Shown in pieces: positions 16,721-25,272 of a stretch of 64,000 bases of DNA (position 1 is its first letter; each line of letters begins with the position of its first letter). The notes under the pieces are model-generated. The model was given only the letters and a program-made list of their open reading frames with translations, did not search any database and was not told the DNA's origin. This DNA is from Tateyamaria sp. ANG-S1. Lineage in GTDB: Bacteria; Pseudomonadota; Alphaproteobacteria; Rhodobacterales; Rhodobacteraceae. Position numbers and translations under genes: made by a program. The stretch spans positions 39,397 through 103,396 of the forward strand of contig NZ_JWLL01000023.1 of NCBI RefSeq assembly GCF_000814025.1, written 5' to 3'.

Positions 16721-17767
16721 ATGCAAAAACGTACATTCATCGCGGGGCTTCTGGCCACGACCATGATGACAGCCGTGCCCGCTCTGGCGGAGTGGGACGG
16801 GCCAACTACCGGACCGACTGCGGCTGATGGCAAATCAATCGTGGTGGTTGCTGGCGATCTGAAAAACGGTGGCATCCTTGGTGTTACCACGGGTGTCGAG
16901 GAAGCGGCGGCCAAGATTGGCTGGGACGTGCGGGTGCTTGACGGCGCAGGATCCATCCAGGGCCGTACGGCGGCGATTGGTCAGGCGCTTGCGCTGAAGG
17001 CCGACGGCATCATTATCAACGGCTTTGACGCCGTGGAGCAGCAAGCCGCACTTGAGGGTGTTGTGGATGCAGGTGTGCCCATGGTCGCCTGGCACTCTGG
17101 CCCCGTGATCGGATGTGATGCGCCTGGTGGCATCTTTGTAAACGTATCGACTGATGCGATGACCGTGTCCGAAGTGGCTGCGGAATGGGCTATCGATGAT
17201 GCGAAGGCGGAGGGTGAAGAGATTGGTGTCGTGATCTTCACCGACAGCACCTATCAGATCGCCATCGACAAGGCCGACCGGTTGAAAGAGACGGTTGAGG
17301 CCGCAGGCGGCAAGGTGCTGGAATATGTGGATACGCCGATTGCAGACACATCCACCCGCATGGGGCCGCTGACAACGTCGCTGTTGCAGAAATATGGTGA
17401 AAGCTGGACGCACGCTTTGGCGATCAACGACCTGTACTTTGACTTCATGGGCCCATCGCTGGCCGCAGCCGGGTTGTCGCCTGATGCCGGTCCGTTGGCA
17501 GGCTCCGCCGGTGATGGGTCGGAGGCCGCGTTCCAGCGCATCCGCTCCAACGGCTATCAGGCGATCACCGTGGCTGAACCGCTGAACCTGCAGGGCTGGC
17601 AGCTCGTGGACGAGCTGAACCGCGCCATCCAGGGTGAGGCCTGCTCGGGCTACATCACGTCGCCCGCACTTGTCACACCCGAAGGGCTTGCCAAGCTGGG
17701 CGACAGCAACGCCTTTGACCCCGACATTCCCTATCGCGAGGCATATGCCGAGATCTGGGGAAAATAG
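16721..17767 (+). CDS. CUT2 sugar-binding periplasmic protein
   Basis: A 348-residue type I periplasmic binding protein. Signal peptide MQKRTFIAGLLATTMMTAVPALA is cleaved before EWDG. The mature part shows alternating Rossmann-like strands (IVVVAGDLKNGG, ADGIIINGFDAVEQQAALEGV) of the ribose-binding family. It starts after a strong GGGAGGA at 16709-16715. Ligand unknown; context suggests a sugar or polyol related to gluconate metabolism. Confidence 0.88.
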   Translation: MQKRTFIAGLLATTMMTAVPALAEWDGPTTGPTAADGKSIVVVAGDLKNGGILGVTTGVEEAAAKIGWDVRVLDGAGSIQGRTAAIGQALALKADGIIINGFDAVEQQAALEGVVDAGVPMVAWHSGPVIGCDAPGGIFVNVSTDAMTVSEVAAEWAIDDAKAEGEEIGVVIFTDSTYQIAIDKADRLKETVEAAGGKVLEYVDTPIADTSTRMGPLTTSLLQKYGESWTHALAINDLYFDFMGPSLAAAGLSPDAGPLAGSAGDGSEAAFQRIRSNGYQAITVAEPLNLQGWQLVDELNRAIQGEACSGYITSPALVTPEGLAKLGDSNAFDPDIPYREAYAEIWGK

Positions 17768-17779
17768 AGGTCCCTCCCC

Positions 17780-17811
17780 GCAGGGTCCCGCAGTGAGTAA
17801 CGGGACCCTGC
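17780..17811 (+). terminator. Strong stem-loop after the first CUT2 binding protein
   Basis: A perfect 11-bp stem (GCAGGGTCCCG / CGGGACCCTGC) with a 10-nt loop, without a T-run. In ABC operons such hairpins after the binding-protein gene stabilise its mRNA or attenuate read-through, giving more binding protein than membrane parts. It separates the two tandem systems, but the downstream genes are likely still co-transcribed. Confidence 0.7.
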
Positions 17812-17878
17812 ACCCAAATTCCGAACCCCTCGGGCGCGTGCGCAGCCCGTGGCATCCGTGCAACCGGAGGAGAGAGAT

Positions 17879-18640
17879 ATGGCTGATGTGCCACTCGTGC
17901 AGATGCGCGGGATAACCAAACGTTTCGGCGGTGTGACCGCACTGCAAGACGTCAACCTAAGCGCCTATGCCGGAGAAGTTCTGGCCATCGTCGGAGACAA
18001 CGGTGCGGGCAAGTCGACCCTGATCAAGGTGCTTACAGGCGTCTACCAACCGACTGAGGGCGAGATTTACATCGACGGCGAGAAGGTCGAGTTTTCCAAC
18101 CACGCCGACGCGGCCAAGGCTGGGATCGACGCCGTTTATCAGACGCTGGCGCTGGCCGATCACCTTGATCCGGCGGCCAACATGTTTCTTGGCAACGAGC
18201 TGACCAAGAAAGTGTTTGGCATCACGGTTCTGGACAACAAGAAGATGCGCGAAGAGACCGAGCGCGTTTTGATGGAACGCCTGGGTGTTCGCTTGAAATC
18301 GCTGGATGCGCAGACTGACAGCCTGTCTGGTGGTCAGCGTCAGGCTGTGGCCATCGCGCGCGCGGTCTATCATGAAGGGCTGCGCGTGCTGGTCATGGAC
18401 GAACCGACTGCAGCACTTGGCCCGCAAGAGACGGCACGCACCCTCAAACTGATCATGGCCCTGAAAAAGCAAGGGCTGGCCGTGATCCTGATCAGCCACT
18501 CACTGGATGACGTGTTTGAAGTTGCCGACCGTGTCCACGTGCAACGCCGTGGTCAATGTGTGGGCGTGGCCCTGACCGCTGAGAGCTCAACGCAAGAAGT
18601 GTTGGGCATGATCGTTGGTGCCAAGGAGGACGCCGCATGA
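17879..18640 (+). CDS. CUT2 ABC transporter ATPase, single domain (FrcA-like)
   Basis: A 253-residue single ABC domain with GDNGAGKST, signature LSGGQRQAVAIARA and LVMDEPTAALG. It resembles FrcA of the fructose/mannose/ribose importer, where the ATPase has only one domain, unlike RbsA. The ATG at 17879 follows GGAGGAGAGAG. It belongs to the second transporter of the operon and overlaps its permease by 4 bases. Confidence 0.9.
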   Translation: MADVPLVQMRGITKRFGGVTALQDVNLSAYAGEVLAIVGDNGAGKSTLIKVLTGVYQPTEGEIYIDGEKVEFSNHADAAKAGIDAVYQTLALADHLDPAANMFLGNELTKKVFGITVLDNKKMREETERVLMERLGVRLKSLDAQTDSLSGGQRQAVAIARAVYHEGLRVLVMDEPTAALGPQETARTLKLIMALKKQGLAVILISHSLDDVFEVADRVHVQRRGQCVGVALTAESSTQEVLGMIVGAKEDAA

Positions 18641-19764
18641 ACGCCGCAGTTGCGACAAGTGAAAAAGCACCGCTGACAGAACGGCTTGAGCCGTATATGG
18701 CGGTGATTGCGCCGATGGCGATGATCGTTGCCATCTTCCTGTTCATGGCCGTGGCCTCGCCCGACCGGTTCTATCGCATCAGCAACCTTGAGCTGATCCT
18801 GCAGGATGCGGCGCTGTATATGCCGATGGCGATGGCGATGACCTTTGTCATCACGCAGCGCGGTATCGACCTGTCGGTTGGGTCCGTTGCTGTGCTGTCG
18901 GCGATCATCATGGCGTTTCTGGTCAAGCAGTTCGGATTCTCGATCTATGTCGGCATCCCGATTGCTCTGACGATTGGTGCGCTTCTGGGCCTGATCAACG
19001 GTCTGGTGATCACACGCTTCAACGTGCCCGATCTGATCGGCACGCTGGCGATGGACCTTGTTTACAAGGGTCTGGCGCTGCTCTTGGCCAAGGGATTGGT
19101 GCTGGCGCGCTTCCCCGACGTCCTGACAGAAATGGGTCGTGGTCAGACGCCGTTTTTCATCCCAACACCTGCGGTGATCGGCATCCTGACCATGGTGGCA
19201 GGCTACTACATCCTGCAGCGGACCCACTTTGGTCGTTACACGGTCGCCATTGGTTCGAGCCCGGAATCGGCGGAACTGACCGGCATCGGTGTGAAACGGC
19301 ACAAGGTCTATGCCTATGTGTTGTGTGGCGCTTGTGCGGCCCTTGCCGGCCTGATGCTGACCGGCAAACAGAACGCCATTCAGGCGACGATGGCGCCGTT
19401 CTTCAACCTGCACGTTATTGCTGCGGTGGTTGTGGGTGGCACGTCGCTCTTTGGCGGCCGTGCTTCGATCATCGGGTCATTCTCGGGCGTGTTGCTGCTG
19501 GCCATGATGCTGAATGCGCTTGTGACGCTGCGGATCGAATTCTTCTGGCAGCCGGTCGCGTCGGGCTTTGTGATCATCAGTTCGGTCGCACTCTATGCTT
19601 GGATCCAGAAGAAGGACCGCGACGGGGCAGGGGGCTGGTTTGCAGACCTCAAGACCGCCGAAGGCCAGAAATTGGTGCGGTTTTCCGCACTGCTGATTGG
19701 TGTCCTGATTGCCCTGTTGGCAATCGGCGGCATCTTTGCCGGGGACGTCGCGCCAAGCGGATAA
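18637..19764 (+). CDS. CUT2 ABC transporter permease (FrcC-like)
   Basis: A 375-residue BPD_transp_2 membrane protein. It shows ITQRGIDLSVGSVAVLSA and VVVGGTSLFGGRASIIGSF, the family motifs around the substrate path. A C-terminal extension of about 50 residues (after AWIQKKDRD) ends in an additional hydrophobic span, which is longer than in RbsC. Start overlaps the ATPase stop (ATGA). Confidence 0.9.
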   Translation: MNAAVATSEKAPLTERLEPYMAVIAPMAMIVAIFLFMAVASPDRFYRISNLELILQDAALYMPMAMAMTFVITQRGIDLSVGSVAVLSAIIMAFLVKQFGFSIYVGIPIALTIGALLGLINGLVITRFNVPDLIGTLAMDLVYKGLALLLAKGLVLARFPDVLTEMGRGQTPFFIPTPAVIGILTMVAGYYILQRTHFGRYTVAIGSSPESAELTGIGVKRHKVYAYVLCGACAALAGLMLTGKQNAIQATMAPFFNLHVIAAVVVGGTSLFGGRASIIGSFSGVLLLAMMLNALVTLRIEFFWQPVASGFVIISSVALYAWIQKKDRDGAGGWFADLKTAEGQKLVRFSALLIGVLIALLAIGGIFAGDVAPSG

Positions 19765-19781
19765 TCCGGCCAATGCGGGGT

Positions 19782-19813
19782 GGCCAGGCCGAGGGTGCAG
19801 CCCCGACCTGGCC
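19782..19813 (+). terminator. Stem-loop between the second CUT2 permease and its binding protein
   Basis: A GGCCAGG / CCTGGCC stem surrounds a GC-rich loop, without a T-run. It is more likely an RNA stability or processing element than a full terminator, since the binding-protein gene follows at once. Confidence 0.45.
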
Positions 19814-19849
19814 GACGATCCCGCTCTCATTGCAAAGGGAGGAACCGAA

Positions 19850-20995
19850 ATGAGATTTTTAGCAACCACAGCCCTCGTGGCAACTGCGATGACAGGAATG
19901 GCGATGGCTGATGGCCATGCGACCCTGCCGCTGAAGGAACTGCCCGACATTGCGGACCGCGATTACTGGGTGCCCGATGAGGTGAACGCCGAAGGCAAGC
20001 TGGAAGCCATGCAAGCCGTCGTTGGCGCTGAGGCGGTCAAGTTCAGCGGCACGCAGGATGCGCCGATCCAGATCGCTTTGATCTACCCGTCGTCGGACAC
20101 GTCGGACTTCTGGGCGCGCAACTATCTGGCGATGACCAAGCGTCTGGACGAGTTGGGCGTGCAGTACGAAACGACCGAGTTCGCCTCGCGTCAGATCGAG
20201 CATTCGCTGCAAACGACCTATGCCAACCAGGTCGTACTGGACAAAGACATCTATGACTACGTGATCTTTGGCCCATCAGAACTGGCGATCCAGGCCGACA
20301 ACATCTCGAAACTGGCGGCTGAAACGGATGACCTGACCACCTATGTCTGGGCGTTCCACACACCGCTGAAAGAGCTGGAGCATCAGCCCGCGGCTTGGTT
20401 CGACTTTTCGTCCGCTGCCGGTGCGCTGACCATGTGCGACTACATGATCGGTCGTCTGGGCGAAGGTGTGACCATGGCGATGAACCGGGGCATTCCCGGC
20501 ATCACCGACAACCAGCGTTCTGGTGACTTCAAAGCCTGCGTCGAAGAGAAGGCAGGCTGGACCACCGTTTACGAACACTATGGTGAATATCAGCGCGAGG
20601 GCGGCTTTGCCGGTACATCGCTGATCCTGCAGTCCTACCCTGAGGCGACGATTATCCATAACGCCAACACCGCGATGGCGATGGGGTCGGTCGAGGCACA
20701 GGTTTCGGTCGGTAAGGAGAAAGAGATCTTCTCGACCGGCTGGGGCGGTACAGGTTTGGAGCTTGACGCGATCCGTCGTGGTGAGCTGGATGCCACACCG
20801 ATGCGTATGGGCGATGACGTGGGCGCGGCGACAGCCGAAGCGATCAAAGCGGACCTTGAGGGGCGTGCTGACGAACTGCCGTTTGTCTTCCTGGGCCGGA
20901 TCACGGTGGCCCATGACCAGATGAGCAACGAGGAAATCGACGCGCTGGAACAGGAAGCGTTCCGCTTCTCCGGTGTGGGCGCACTCGAGCGTTAA
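19850..20995 (+). CDS. LuxP-like periplasmic binding protein of the second CUT2 system
   Basis: A 381-residue type I binding protein. A signal peptide ends near MAMADGHA. The central part (IFGPSELAIQADNISKL, YVWAFHTPLKELEHQPAAWFDFSSAAGA, RGIPGITDNQRSGDF) looks, from memory of the family, much more like the LuxP group than like ribose-binding proteins. LuxP binds autoinducer-2 in Vibrio. Here the gene sits with an importer and no sensor kinase, so uptake of a sugar-like furanose or polyol is the likely role. It is the last gene of the operon and is followed by a terminator. AI-2 binding is a possibility, not a claim. Confidence 0.75.
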   Translation: MRFLATTALVATAMTGMAMADGHATLPLKELPDIADRDYWVPDEVNAEGKLEAMQAVVGAEAVKFSGTQDAPIQIALIYPSSDTSDFWARNYLAMTKRLDELGVQYETTEFASRQIEHSLQTTYANQVVLDKDIYDYVIFGPSELAIQADNISKLAAETDDLTTYVWAFHTPLKELEHQPAAWFDFSSAAGALTMCDYMIGRLGEGVTMAMNRGIPGITDNQRSGDFKACVEEKAGWTTVYEHYGEYQREGGFAGTSLILQSYPEATIIHNANTAMAMGSVEAQVSVGKEKEIFSTGWGGTGLELDAIRRGELDATPMRMGDDVGAATAEAIKADLEGRADELPFVFLGRITVAHDQMSNEEIDALEQEAFRFSGVGALER

Positions 20996-21017
20996 ACGGC
21001 GCTTACTGAAAACAATG

Positions 21018-21050
21018 CGCCCCCGGTCGAGGTGATCGGGGGCGTTTCCT
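21018..21050 (+). terminator. Terminator of the CUT2 operon
   Basis: A perfect 8-bp stem CGCCCCCG / CGGGGGCG with an 11-nt loop and the T-rich TTTCCTT tail, 23 bases after the last gene. It also lies just outside the stop of the convergent endolysin-like gene. Confidence 0.85.
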
Positions 21051-21061
21051 TATGAACAGGC

Positions 21062-22759
21062 TCAGAACTCGGCTCGTACGTCGCGGATCGCCTTGTCGAT
21101 TTTCCCGAGGAAGCCCCAACCGGTAAAGATGCTGAGCAAGGTGAACAGGATCGTTTGGATATCCGGGTTCGCTTTAAGTTGCGCTACGAAGGCTGGATCA
21201 ATGACCCCGCGGCCCTGCGGGAAGACCGCGGGAACAATGGATGTCAGAAGCAGCCCGACGATCCCGATGACCGACTTCCTGCCGTTCAGCAGCCTGCCGA
21301 CGGTCTCTCCAAGTGCTGCGTTGACGGGCGTGAGTGGTGGTCTGTTAGGGGTCGGTGTTTCAGGTTCGAGGTCATTAAGTTTCTTTTTCAACGCCGCTTT
21401 CAGCAGGCTTTCGGTCACACTGTCATCTTCGGCCTGTGCGACCTTTTTTTGGATAATACGGTTCAACACCAGCTTGGCGGCAGCGCTTTTGCCACCCGTG
21501 GATACCGCAGCGATGACCGAGAGCAGATCATCGACGTCCAGGTCCAGGCCCAGGGGTTTGTTGGTAACTTTCATGACGGTCGTCGGGCGTTTGCCCGCCT
21601 CTTTTGGCAATGTGGTCAGGAATTCACGCAGTTTCGCGATCCGGTTCATCCAACCGTTCCCGAAGGTATCGAAGTTGTGGCGGGTTTTGAGATAGGCTTC
21701 GTACAGATCGACATAGGTTTCGGACATGGCTTCGGCATCAGTCTCGCGCGCAGCGGCAATAGTGTTGCGCCCGACAATCCCATCTACCTTCAAAGGCCCG
21801 CCATTGACCTTCATGCCCATTGTATTGAACGCTTCTTGCAGCGTCTTGATCGCCTTGTCTGTGCCTGAGAGAATGGCAGTGTTGTAGACGACCATGGCGG
21901 TGCGGTCCGGCATTTCACCACAGCGGCATCGCGCATAGTAATTGGTGCGCAGGATCAGGTTCGCTTCTTCCCGGCTGAGGGCGCGCACTTCGTCCTCGGT
22001 CACGGGCTTGCCGCGCCAATCCTCAAGCGTTGCGCGGGTGATGCCGAAATTGGTGGCGCCGCCCGTATCATCCGGATGGTTGGCAAAGCCGCCCTCTGCC
22101 CACTTGATGAAACTGTGCAGTTTTTGGAACCGTGCGTCCGCTTCTGCGGTGCCGGAGGGCATAGATACGGGAGAGGCTGCGGAGCCCGGATCGTCATCCG
22201 CGACGAGGGTGGGATCAAGCGCGGGTTTCTCCGGCGCCAGCGCAGGCTTGGCCGGAGCGCCGCCACTGTCCCAGCTGTCGATCAGATCGGCGAGATGCTC
22301 GGCCCAGACAGTATCGCCACCATCGGGGTAAATACCATCGCGCAATTCCGAAGATGTGACGCCTACCAATTGGACATGCGGCTTTTCGATCAGTTGCTTC
22401 TTCTTGTTGTAGAGCGGGGTCATGTTGTGTTCGGCGGCCACCTCATGCATGCGCGTCCACCATTTCGCCTTGGCCCCGCTGTCGTCCCAGCTCCATTTTC
22501 CATTTTCGAAAAGAACGAAATCCACCGCCAATCCATACTGGTGGATTGATCCCCATGGGCCAACCCAAGTGACCTTGTTGCCTGGCTTTGTGCGTCCCTT
22601 GGCGTACAAGCTCGCTTGCCTGTGTGGGGTGCGGAACGCTTCGAACACTCGAAACGGGATCTTTTCAGCATTCAGTTTCTTTTGAATGGCAGCGACGCTG
22701 TCGCGGATAGCGGGATGCAGGCGGGAAATATCGCCGTCCCGTTTCGTAAGCCCTGACAT
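21062..22759 (-). CDS. Endolysin-like protein: M15 peptidase + GH108 muramidase + holin-like C-terminus
   Basis: A 565-residue protein with three parts. Residues about 8-165 are a VanY/M15-type L,D- or D,D-peptidase with zinc motifs HQYGLAVD and PHVQ. Residues about 215-390 are a GH108-type lysozyme: KWAEGGFANHPDDTGGATNFGI carries the catalytic Glu and a peptidoglycan-binding tail follows. Residues about 496-565 have two hydrophobic spans around a short polar loop, like a phage holin. ATG 22759 with AAGGGG upstream is preferred to the TTG at 22774. No signal peptide is visible, so export would need a holin or its own membrane segment. No other phage genes flank it. Confidence 0.8.
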   Translation of the reverse strand: MSGLTKRDGDISRLHPAIRDSVAAIQKKLNAEKIPFRVFEAFRTPHRQASLYAKGRTKPGNKVTWVGPWGSIHQYGLAVDFVLFENGKWSWDDSGAKAKWWTRMHEVAAEHNMTPLYNKKKQLIEKPHVQLVGVTSSELRDGIYPDGGDTVWAEHLADLIDSWDSGGAPAKPALAPEKPALDPTLVADDDPGSAASPVSMPSGTAEADARFQKLHSFIKWAEGGFANHPDDTGGATNFGITRATLEDWRGKPVTEDEVRALSREEANLILRTNYYARCRCGEMPDRTAMVVYNTAILSGTDKAIKTLQEAFNTMGMKVNGGPLKVDGIVGRNTIAAARETDAEAMSETYVDLYEAYLKTRHNFDTFGNGWMNRIAKLREFLTTLPKEAGKRPTTVMKVTNKPLGLDLDVDDLLSVIAAVSTGGKSAAAKLVLNRIIQKKVAQAEDDSVTESLLKAALKKKLNDLEPETPTPNRPPLTPVNAALGETVGRLLNGRKSVIGIVGLLLTSIVPAVFPQGRGVIDPAFVAQLKANPDIQTILFTLLSIFTGWGFLGKIDKAIRDVRAEF

Positions 22760-22999
22760 ATTAAACCCCTTCAAAAAGTCAGTGTTGAATATCCTTTGCC
22801 GCTTATGGGCGGGTATTTTTAATGCGTTTCATCGTTCCGCCGGAAAAGACGGCAGCGTATCTTAAAAGCGAAATTCTACCGCAGATTATTATAAAGCGCG
22901 AAATTCGCAAAGTATTTCGGTTTGGAGCCTATTCGTGGTGTGCTGTTTCAGTTGTGTGTAGCGACCGAGAATGCCCTAAGATTGCATCTTGACGCGCGT
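22760..22999. other. AT-rich gap upstream of the LacI gene, with a 56-codon frame
   Basis: These bases are AT-richer than the neighbours. A plus-strand frame from ATG 22822 to TGA 22992 could make a 56-residue basic peptide (starts MRFIVPPEKTAAYLKSEIL). It has only a weak GGCGGG upstream and an unusually AT-rich codon choice. It might be a remnant of transferred DNA linked to the endolysin-like gene. I list it as unproven. Confidence 0.3.
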
Positions 23000-23013
23000 T
23001 GTGACCGGGCACA
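23000..23013. promoter_or_regulatory. Operator-like site in front of the LacI gene
   Basis: TGTGACCGGGCACA differs from a perfect copy of the operators at 24102-24137 by few bases and lies 12 bases upstream of the regulator's ATG, just behind a TTGACG at 22990. It suggests autoregulation by the encoded LacI protein. Confidence 0.6.
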
Positions 23014-23024
23014 CCTTGCGTCTT

Positions 23025-24056
23025 ATGCCCCGAACACCGTCCAAATCCTCTGGCCCCGTAACGATGCGCGATGTGGCCCGCGCCGCTGGTGTGTCGCGCA
23101 TGACAGTCAGCCGCGCGTTGAAAAAGGACAGCCCGATTTCCAAGGATACACGGGACCGTATCCTTAAGGTCGTGCGCGAGATGAATTACGTGCCGGACCA
23201 GATGGCGGGCAGTCTAACGACCAAGCGGTCGGGCTTTGTCGCTGTGTTGGTACCGTCGCTGAACAACCTCCACTTTGCCGAAACTGTGCAGGCCTTGACC
23301 GAAGAGCTGGAAGGCATCGGCCAGCAGATCCTTCTGGGCCACACGGACTATTCCCCGGATCGCGAGGAACAGTTGGTCGAGGACATGCTTAAGCGGCGAC
23401 CGGAGGCCATCGTCTTGTCTTATGACGGGCATTCCGATCGGACCGTTGCGCTGTTGAGTGATGCGCATATCCCAGTGATCGAGTTGTGGGAGCGGCCCGA
23501 CAATCCCATCGGTCATACTATCGGCTTTTCCAACCGGCAGGCAGCGGCAGATATGACGCGAGCACTGATCGAGAGGGGCTATCGTAACATCGCCTTTGTA
23601 GGGGAGGCCGATGATGACTGGACCCGGGGTGCAGCCCGGCGCAAGGGGTACCTCGATGCGATGGAAGAGGCGGGCCTGCCCACTGACCGCGCGCTAAAAA
23701 TCGGCAAACCGCCCCTGTCGATTGAGGAAGGGGCCGAAGCGGCCACCCGGTTGCTTGAGGAATTTCCCGACACCGATTGCGTGTTCTGTGTGTCCGACGC
23801 CCCTGCCTTTGGCGTGCTGTCGGTGATGCTGAAACTCGGCAAATCCGTGCCGGGAGACATCGGCATCGCGGGCTTTGGCGATTTCGAAGTGTCGCGCTTT
23901 GCGACCCCCACAATCACGACTGTTTCTGTGGACCCCAAAACCATTGGGCGTGAGACGGGAAAACTGATCGGGCAACTGCTGTCAGATGATGCGCCAATGA
24001 GTCGTTCACTGGTTCCTGTGCCGGTCAATCTGACTTTCCGCGACAGCACGAAATAG
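23025..24056 (+). CDS. LacI-family regulator of the UgpC-type sugar operon
   Basis: A 343-residue LacI repressor with TMRDVARAAGVSRMTVSRALK, a hinge and an effector domain clearly related to the regulator at 11111 (shared KSGFVAV/KRSGFVAV, PSxNN and FAET patterns). It precedes a sugar transporter operon with a pair of matching operators. ATG 23025 is chosen because the extra residues from the TTG at 22989 do not match the family. A gluconate-like effector is likely by similarity. Confidence 0.86.
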   Translation: MPRTPSKSSGPVTMRDVARAAGVSRMTVSRALKKDSPISKDTRDRILKVVREMNYVPDQMAGSLTTKRSGFVAVLVPSLNNLHFAETVQALTEELEGIGQQILLGHTDYSPDREEQLVEDMLKRRPEAIVLSYDGHSDRTVALLSDAHIPVIELWERPDNPIGHTIGFSNRQAAADMTRALIERGYRNIAFVGEADDDWTRGAARRKGYLDAMEEAGLPTDRALKIGKPPLSIEEGAEAATRLLEEFPDTDCVFCVSDAPAFGVLSVMLKLGKSVPGDIGIAGFGDFEVSRFATPTITTVSVDPKTIGRETGKLIGQLLSDDAPMSRSLVPVPVNLTFRDSTK

Positions 24057-24101
24057 CGAAACGTCGCGATTTCAGTCGCTTAGGCTCTTCATTTTTTCTT
24101 G

Positions 24102-24137
24102 TGTTACCGGTCACAATTGTTAGTGTGACCGGTAACA
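24102..24137 (+). promoter_or_regulatory. Paired operators of the UgpC-type sugar operon
   Basis: TGTTACCGGTCACA at 24102-24115 and its exact reverse complement TGTGACCGGTAACA at 24124-24137. Centres are 22 bp apart, about two helical turns, so two dimers would bind on one face. They sit directly upstream of the ATPase gene and match the GntR-class operator. Confidence 0.85.
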
Positions 24138-24155
24138 AAGAACGGAAGTACATCT

Positions 24156-25244
24156 ATGCCCACCATCCGGCTCGACAATCTGGTCAAACGCTACGGCAAT
24201 GTTGAGGTGCTGCACGGCATCGAGCTTGAGATGGCGGAGAACGAATTTACCGTGCTCGTCGGCCCGTCGGGCTGCGGCAAATCCACGACCCTGCGGATGA
24301 TTGCGGGGCTGGAGGACGTGTCGGATGGCGAGATCTATGTCGACGACAAACCCGTCAGTCATCTGGAACCCAAGGAACGCGATCTGGCGATGGTGTTTCA
24401 GGACTACGCGCTTTATCCGCATATGAACGTGGCGCAGAACATCAGCTTTGCCTTGCGCCTCGCCCGCCGCCCGAAGTCCGACATCAACGCCAAGGTCAAG
24501 GAAGTGGCCGAGATGGTCGGCCTGACCGACTTTCTGGGCCGTAAGCCCGGTGCGCTTTCCGGCGGTCAACGCCAGCGGGTTGCCATGGCTCGCGCACTGG
24601 CGAAGGATTCTGGCATCTTTCTGTTTGACGAGCCGCTTTCGAACCTCGACGCCAAACTGCGTGGGCAGATGCGGGCGGAACTGGCGCTCATGAGCCAGCG
24701 CGTCCAGAAAAACATGATCTACGTCACCCACGACCAGATCGAGGCGATGACGCTCGCAGACCGGATCGTCGTCATGCACGGCGGCTACATCCAGCAGCAG
24801 GGCACACCCGAAGAGCTGTTCAAACGCCCGGTGAACAAGTTTGTGGCGGGCTTTATGGGCATGCCGCCGATGAACTTCCTCGACGGCGCACTGGAAGAGC
24901 GGGCAGGGGAGATGTGGGTCACCGGCGACGGCTTTGATCTGAAGCTGTCGGGCGAGATCGCGGCCAAGGCCAAGGGGCATTCCAGCCGCGAGGTAACGCT
25001 GGGCATCCGGCCCTCTGACCTGAACTTTGCCGAAGACGCCGACCCGGCAACAGCCCTGACGCTCGACGTGCAGGTGTCGGAATACATCGGCGCGCAATCC
25101 GTCCTGCTCTGCAAATGCGGCCCAGCCCAGGTGATGGTCGAAGTGAATTCGGAAACACCGGTTGCCCTTGGCCAGACCCTTACCTTCGCAGTCAACCAGC
25201 GCGGCGTACACCTGTTCGATCGCACATCCGAAAACGCACTTTGA
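24156..25244 (+). CDS. Sugar ABC transporter ATPase (UgpC/MalK type)
   Basis: A 362-residue CUT1 ATPase with GPSGCGKST, LSGGQRQRVAMARAL, FLFDEPLSNLDAKLR and a C-terminal regulatory TOBE domain from about residue 235. It powers the importer whose binding protein and permeases follow. It is placed first in the operon, right behind the double operator. Confidence 0.92.
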   Translation: MPTIRLDNLVKRYGNVEVLHGIELEMAENEFTVLVGPSGCGKSTTLRMIAGLEDVSDGEIYVDDKPVSHLEPKERDLAMVFQDYALYPHMNVAQNISFALRLARRPKSDINAKVKEVAEMVGLTDFLGRKPGALSGGQRQRVAMARALAKDSGIFLFDEPLSNLDAKLRGQMRAELALMSQRVQKNMIYVTHDQIEAMTLADRIVVMHGGYIQQQGTPEELFKRPVNKFVAGFMGMPPMNFLDGALEERAGEMWVTGDGFDLKLSGEIAAKAKGHSSREVTLGIRPSDLNFAEDADPATALTLDVQVSEYIGAQSVLLCKCGPAQVMVEVNSETPVALGQTLTFAVNQRGVHLFDRTSENAL

Positions 25245-25272
25245 AAATCAATAAGTTCTAAGGGAGGAACAC

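Noticed and set aside
15592..16956. 454-residue frame opposite the first CUT2 permease
   Set aside because: Composition rich in Gln, Arg and His with no motif; it is the antisense of a clear RbsC-type gene.
21062..23000. Prophage or mobile element around the endolysin-like gene
   Set aside because: No integrase, capsid, tail or attachment repeats are visible on either side.
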